Below, in pieces: positions 3,747 through 5,136 of a stretch of DNA of 5,136 nt; the stretch's first letter is position 1; each line of letters starts with the position of its first letter. The position numbers and the translations under genes were made by a program. The stretch is from an uncultured Alistipes sp. GTDB taxonomy: Bacteria > Bacteroidota > Bacteroidia > Bacteroidales > Rikenellaceae. Location of the stretch: positions 1-5,136 of the forward strand of contig CAJUIE010000120.1 in the NCBI GenBank assembly GCA_910586375.1, given 5' to 3'. The notes under the pieces are model-generated. The model had not been told where the DNA came from. It saw nothing but the letters and a program-made list of their open reading frames with translations, and ran no database searches.

Positions 3747-5136
3747 ATGGCAACCAGAGATTTACACTATACGCGTAATATCGGTATCATGGCGCACATC
3801 GATGCCGGTAAGACAACCACATCGGAGCGTATCCTTTTCTATACGGGTAAAACCCATAAGATTGGTGAGGTGCACGAGGGTGGCGCGACGATGGACTGGA
3901 TGGTTCAGGAGCAGGAGCGCGGTATTACGATCACTTCGGCCGCTACGACTGCATTCTGGCAGTATAAAGGCCAGCAGTACCAGATTAACCTGATCGACAC
4001 CCCGGGACACGTCGACTTTACCGTCGAGGTGGAGCGCTCCCTGCGTGTGCTGGACGGCGCTATCGCCACGTTCTGCGCCGTGGGCGGTGTCGAGCCCCAG
4101 TCGGAGACCGTATGGCGTCAGGCCGACAAGTACAACGTGCCCCGTATCGGTTACGTCAACAAGATGGACCGCACGGGCGCCGACTTCCTGGCGGTCTGCT
4201 CGCAGATCAAGGAGCACTTCGGCGCTACGGCCCTGCCCGTCGTGCTGCCCATCGGTGCCGAGGATAAGTTCGAGGGTTTGGTAGACCTTATATATAATAA
4301 TGCGATCTACTACTTCGACGACAAGACCGTGCGCGACAACTTCGAGCTGAAGGAGATTCCCGATTCGATGAAGGCTGAGGCCGCCGAGTGGCGCGCCAAG
4401 CTCATCGAGGAGGTCGCCGCTACGGACGACGCTCTGATGGAGAAGTTCTTCGAAGATCCCGATTCGATCACTCCCGAGGAGTTGCTCGTGGCGATTCGCA
4501 AGGCTACGATTTCGATGCAGATTGTGCCGATGCTCTGCGGCTCGTCGTTCCACAACAAGGGTGTGCAGAAGCTCCTGGACTATGTGATGGCTTTCCTGCC
4601 CTCGCCGCTGGATGTACCGGCCGTGACGGGTATGAATCCCAAGACCGAGCAGGAAGAGACCCGTAAAGCTTCGGAGGATGATCCTTTCTGTGGCCTGGCG
4701 TTCAAGATCGCTACGGACCCGTTTGTGGGTCGTCTGGCTTTCGTCCGCGTTTACTCGGGTAAGCTCGACGCGGGTTCTTACGTTCTTAATGCACGTAGCG
4801 GCAAGCGTGAGCGTATCAGCCGCATCTACCAGATGCACGCCAATAAGCAGAACCCCATGGAGACCGTCGGTGCCGGCGATATTTGTGCAGCTGTAGGTTT
4901 CAAGGAGATCCGCACGGGCGACACGCTCTGCGCCGAGAATGCACCCATCGTGCTGGAGCAGATGACCTTCCCCGAGCCGGTGATCGGTCTGGCCGTGGAG
5001 CCCAAGACGCAGAAAGACCTCGATAAGCTGGGTATCGCCCTGGCCAAGCTCGCCGAAGAGGATCCCACCTTCACGGTACACACCGACGAGGATTCGGGTC
5101 AGACCGTCATCAGCGGTATGGGTGAGCTTCACCTCG
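3747..5136 (+). CDS. fusA: Elongation factor G, N-terminal ~463 residues (3' end off the right edge)
   Basis: EF-G is the cytoplasmic GTPase that drives ribosomal translocation and, with RRF, ribosome recycling. The frame starts MATRDLHYTRNIGIMAHIDAGKTTT and stays open to the window end. G-domain motifs are all intact: P-loop AHIDAGKT (16-23), switch I RGITI (58-62), DTPGH (84-88) with the catalytic His88, and NKMD (138-141). Domain II follows, including DPFVGRLAFVRVYSGKLDAG, and the last visible residues SGMGELHL are at the start of the domain III region. A full protein is about 700-720 residues, so about a third is missing. Position directly after rpsG supports canonical EF-G rather than an EF-G2 paralogue. 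In Bacteroidales the S10 operon (rpsJ onward) commonly follows, but this is not visible here. Translation is probably efficient given its strong SD. Confidence 0.97.
   Translation, partial: MATRDLHYTRNIGIMAHIDAGKTTTSERILFYTGKTHKIGEVHEGGATMDWMVQEQERGITITSAATTAFWQYKGQQYQINLIDTPGHVDFTVEVERSLRVLDGAIATFCAVGGVEPQSETVWRQADKYNVPRIGYVNKMDRTGADFLAVCSQIKEHFGATALPVVLPIGAEDKFEGLVDLIYNNAIYYFDDKTVRDNFELKEIPDSMKAEAAEWRAKLIEEVAATDDALMEKFFEDPDSITPEELLVAIRKATISMQIVPMLCGSSFHNKGVQKLLDYVMAFLPSPLDVPAVTGMNPKTEQEETRKASEDDPFCGLAFKIATDPFVGRLAFVRVYSGKLDAGSYVLNARSGKRERISRIYQMHANKQNPMETVGAGDICAAVGFKEIRTGDTLCAENAPIVLEQMTFPEPVIGLAVEPKTQKDLDKLGIALAKLAEEDPTFTVHTDEDSGQTVISGMGELHL

Noticed and set aside
4286..4303. AT-rich codon patch (CTT ATA TAT AAT AAT) within GC-rich fusA
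   Set aside because: It encodes the ordinary EF-G stretch DLIYNNAIYY; a local codon choice is not enough to claim an internal promoter or pause site.
3762..5132. 456-codon open frame on the minus strand opposite fusA
   Set aside because: It is the mirror of EF-G, whose frame is unmistakable on the plus strand. GC-rich codon bias keeps the antisense frame open, and its translation resembles no family.

Overview
The window looks like a piece of a moderately GC-rich Bacteroidota chromosome, most likely an Alistipes-like member of the Bacteroidales. Three things suggest this: matches to the Bacteroidota -7 promoter element (TAnnTTTG) upstream of both leuS and rpsL; ribosomal and EF-G proteins of Bacteroidales type; and C-terminal fragments of the FISUMP family ending in GFPVRCVQE, which are abundant in gut Bacteroidales. 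The genus is an inference and cannot be proved from this sequence.

Layout. The left 1.9 kb (minus strand) carries the first ~635 codons of leuS, leucyl-tRNA synthetase; its C-terminal part, including KMSKS, lies beyond the left edge. The right 2.4 kb (plus strand) is the start of the str operon: rpsL (S12), rpsG (S7) and the first ~463 codons of fusA (EF-G), which runs off the right edge. Both units serve translation and diverge from an 870-bp intergenic region.

The intergenic region is the unusual part. Next to leuS are a ~100-nt leader, a TAnnTTTG-type promoter and three short perfect palindromes. Next to rpsL is ~200 bp of AT-rich DNA ending in a clear TAnnTTTG promoter, followed by a short leader with a hairpin. 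Between these sit two tandem ~208-bp minus-strand copies of the 3' end of a FISUMP/C-type-lectin-like gene. Neither has a start codon or the rest of the gene. They align without gaps. They are identical over their last 35 bp and strongly diverged inside: 24 of 64 amino acids differ, and 18 of those 24 codons have the form NNC in both copies. This pattern resembles variable repeats of diversity-generating retroelements, or silent cassettes of a diversifying surface-protein family. No reverse transcriptase, Avd protein, template repeat or recombinase is visible here, so a mechanism cannot be assigned. This is the best candidate for an undescribed system in the window.
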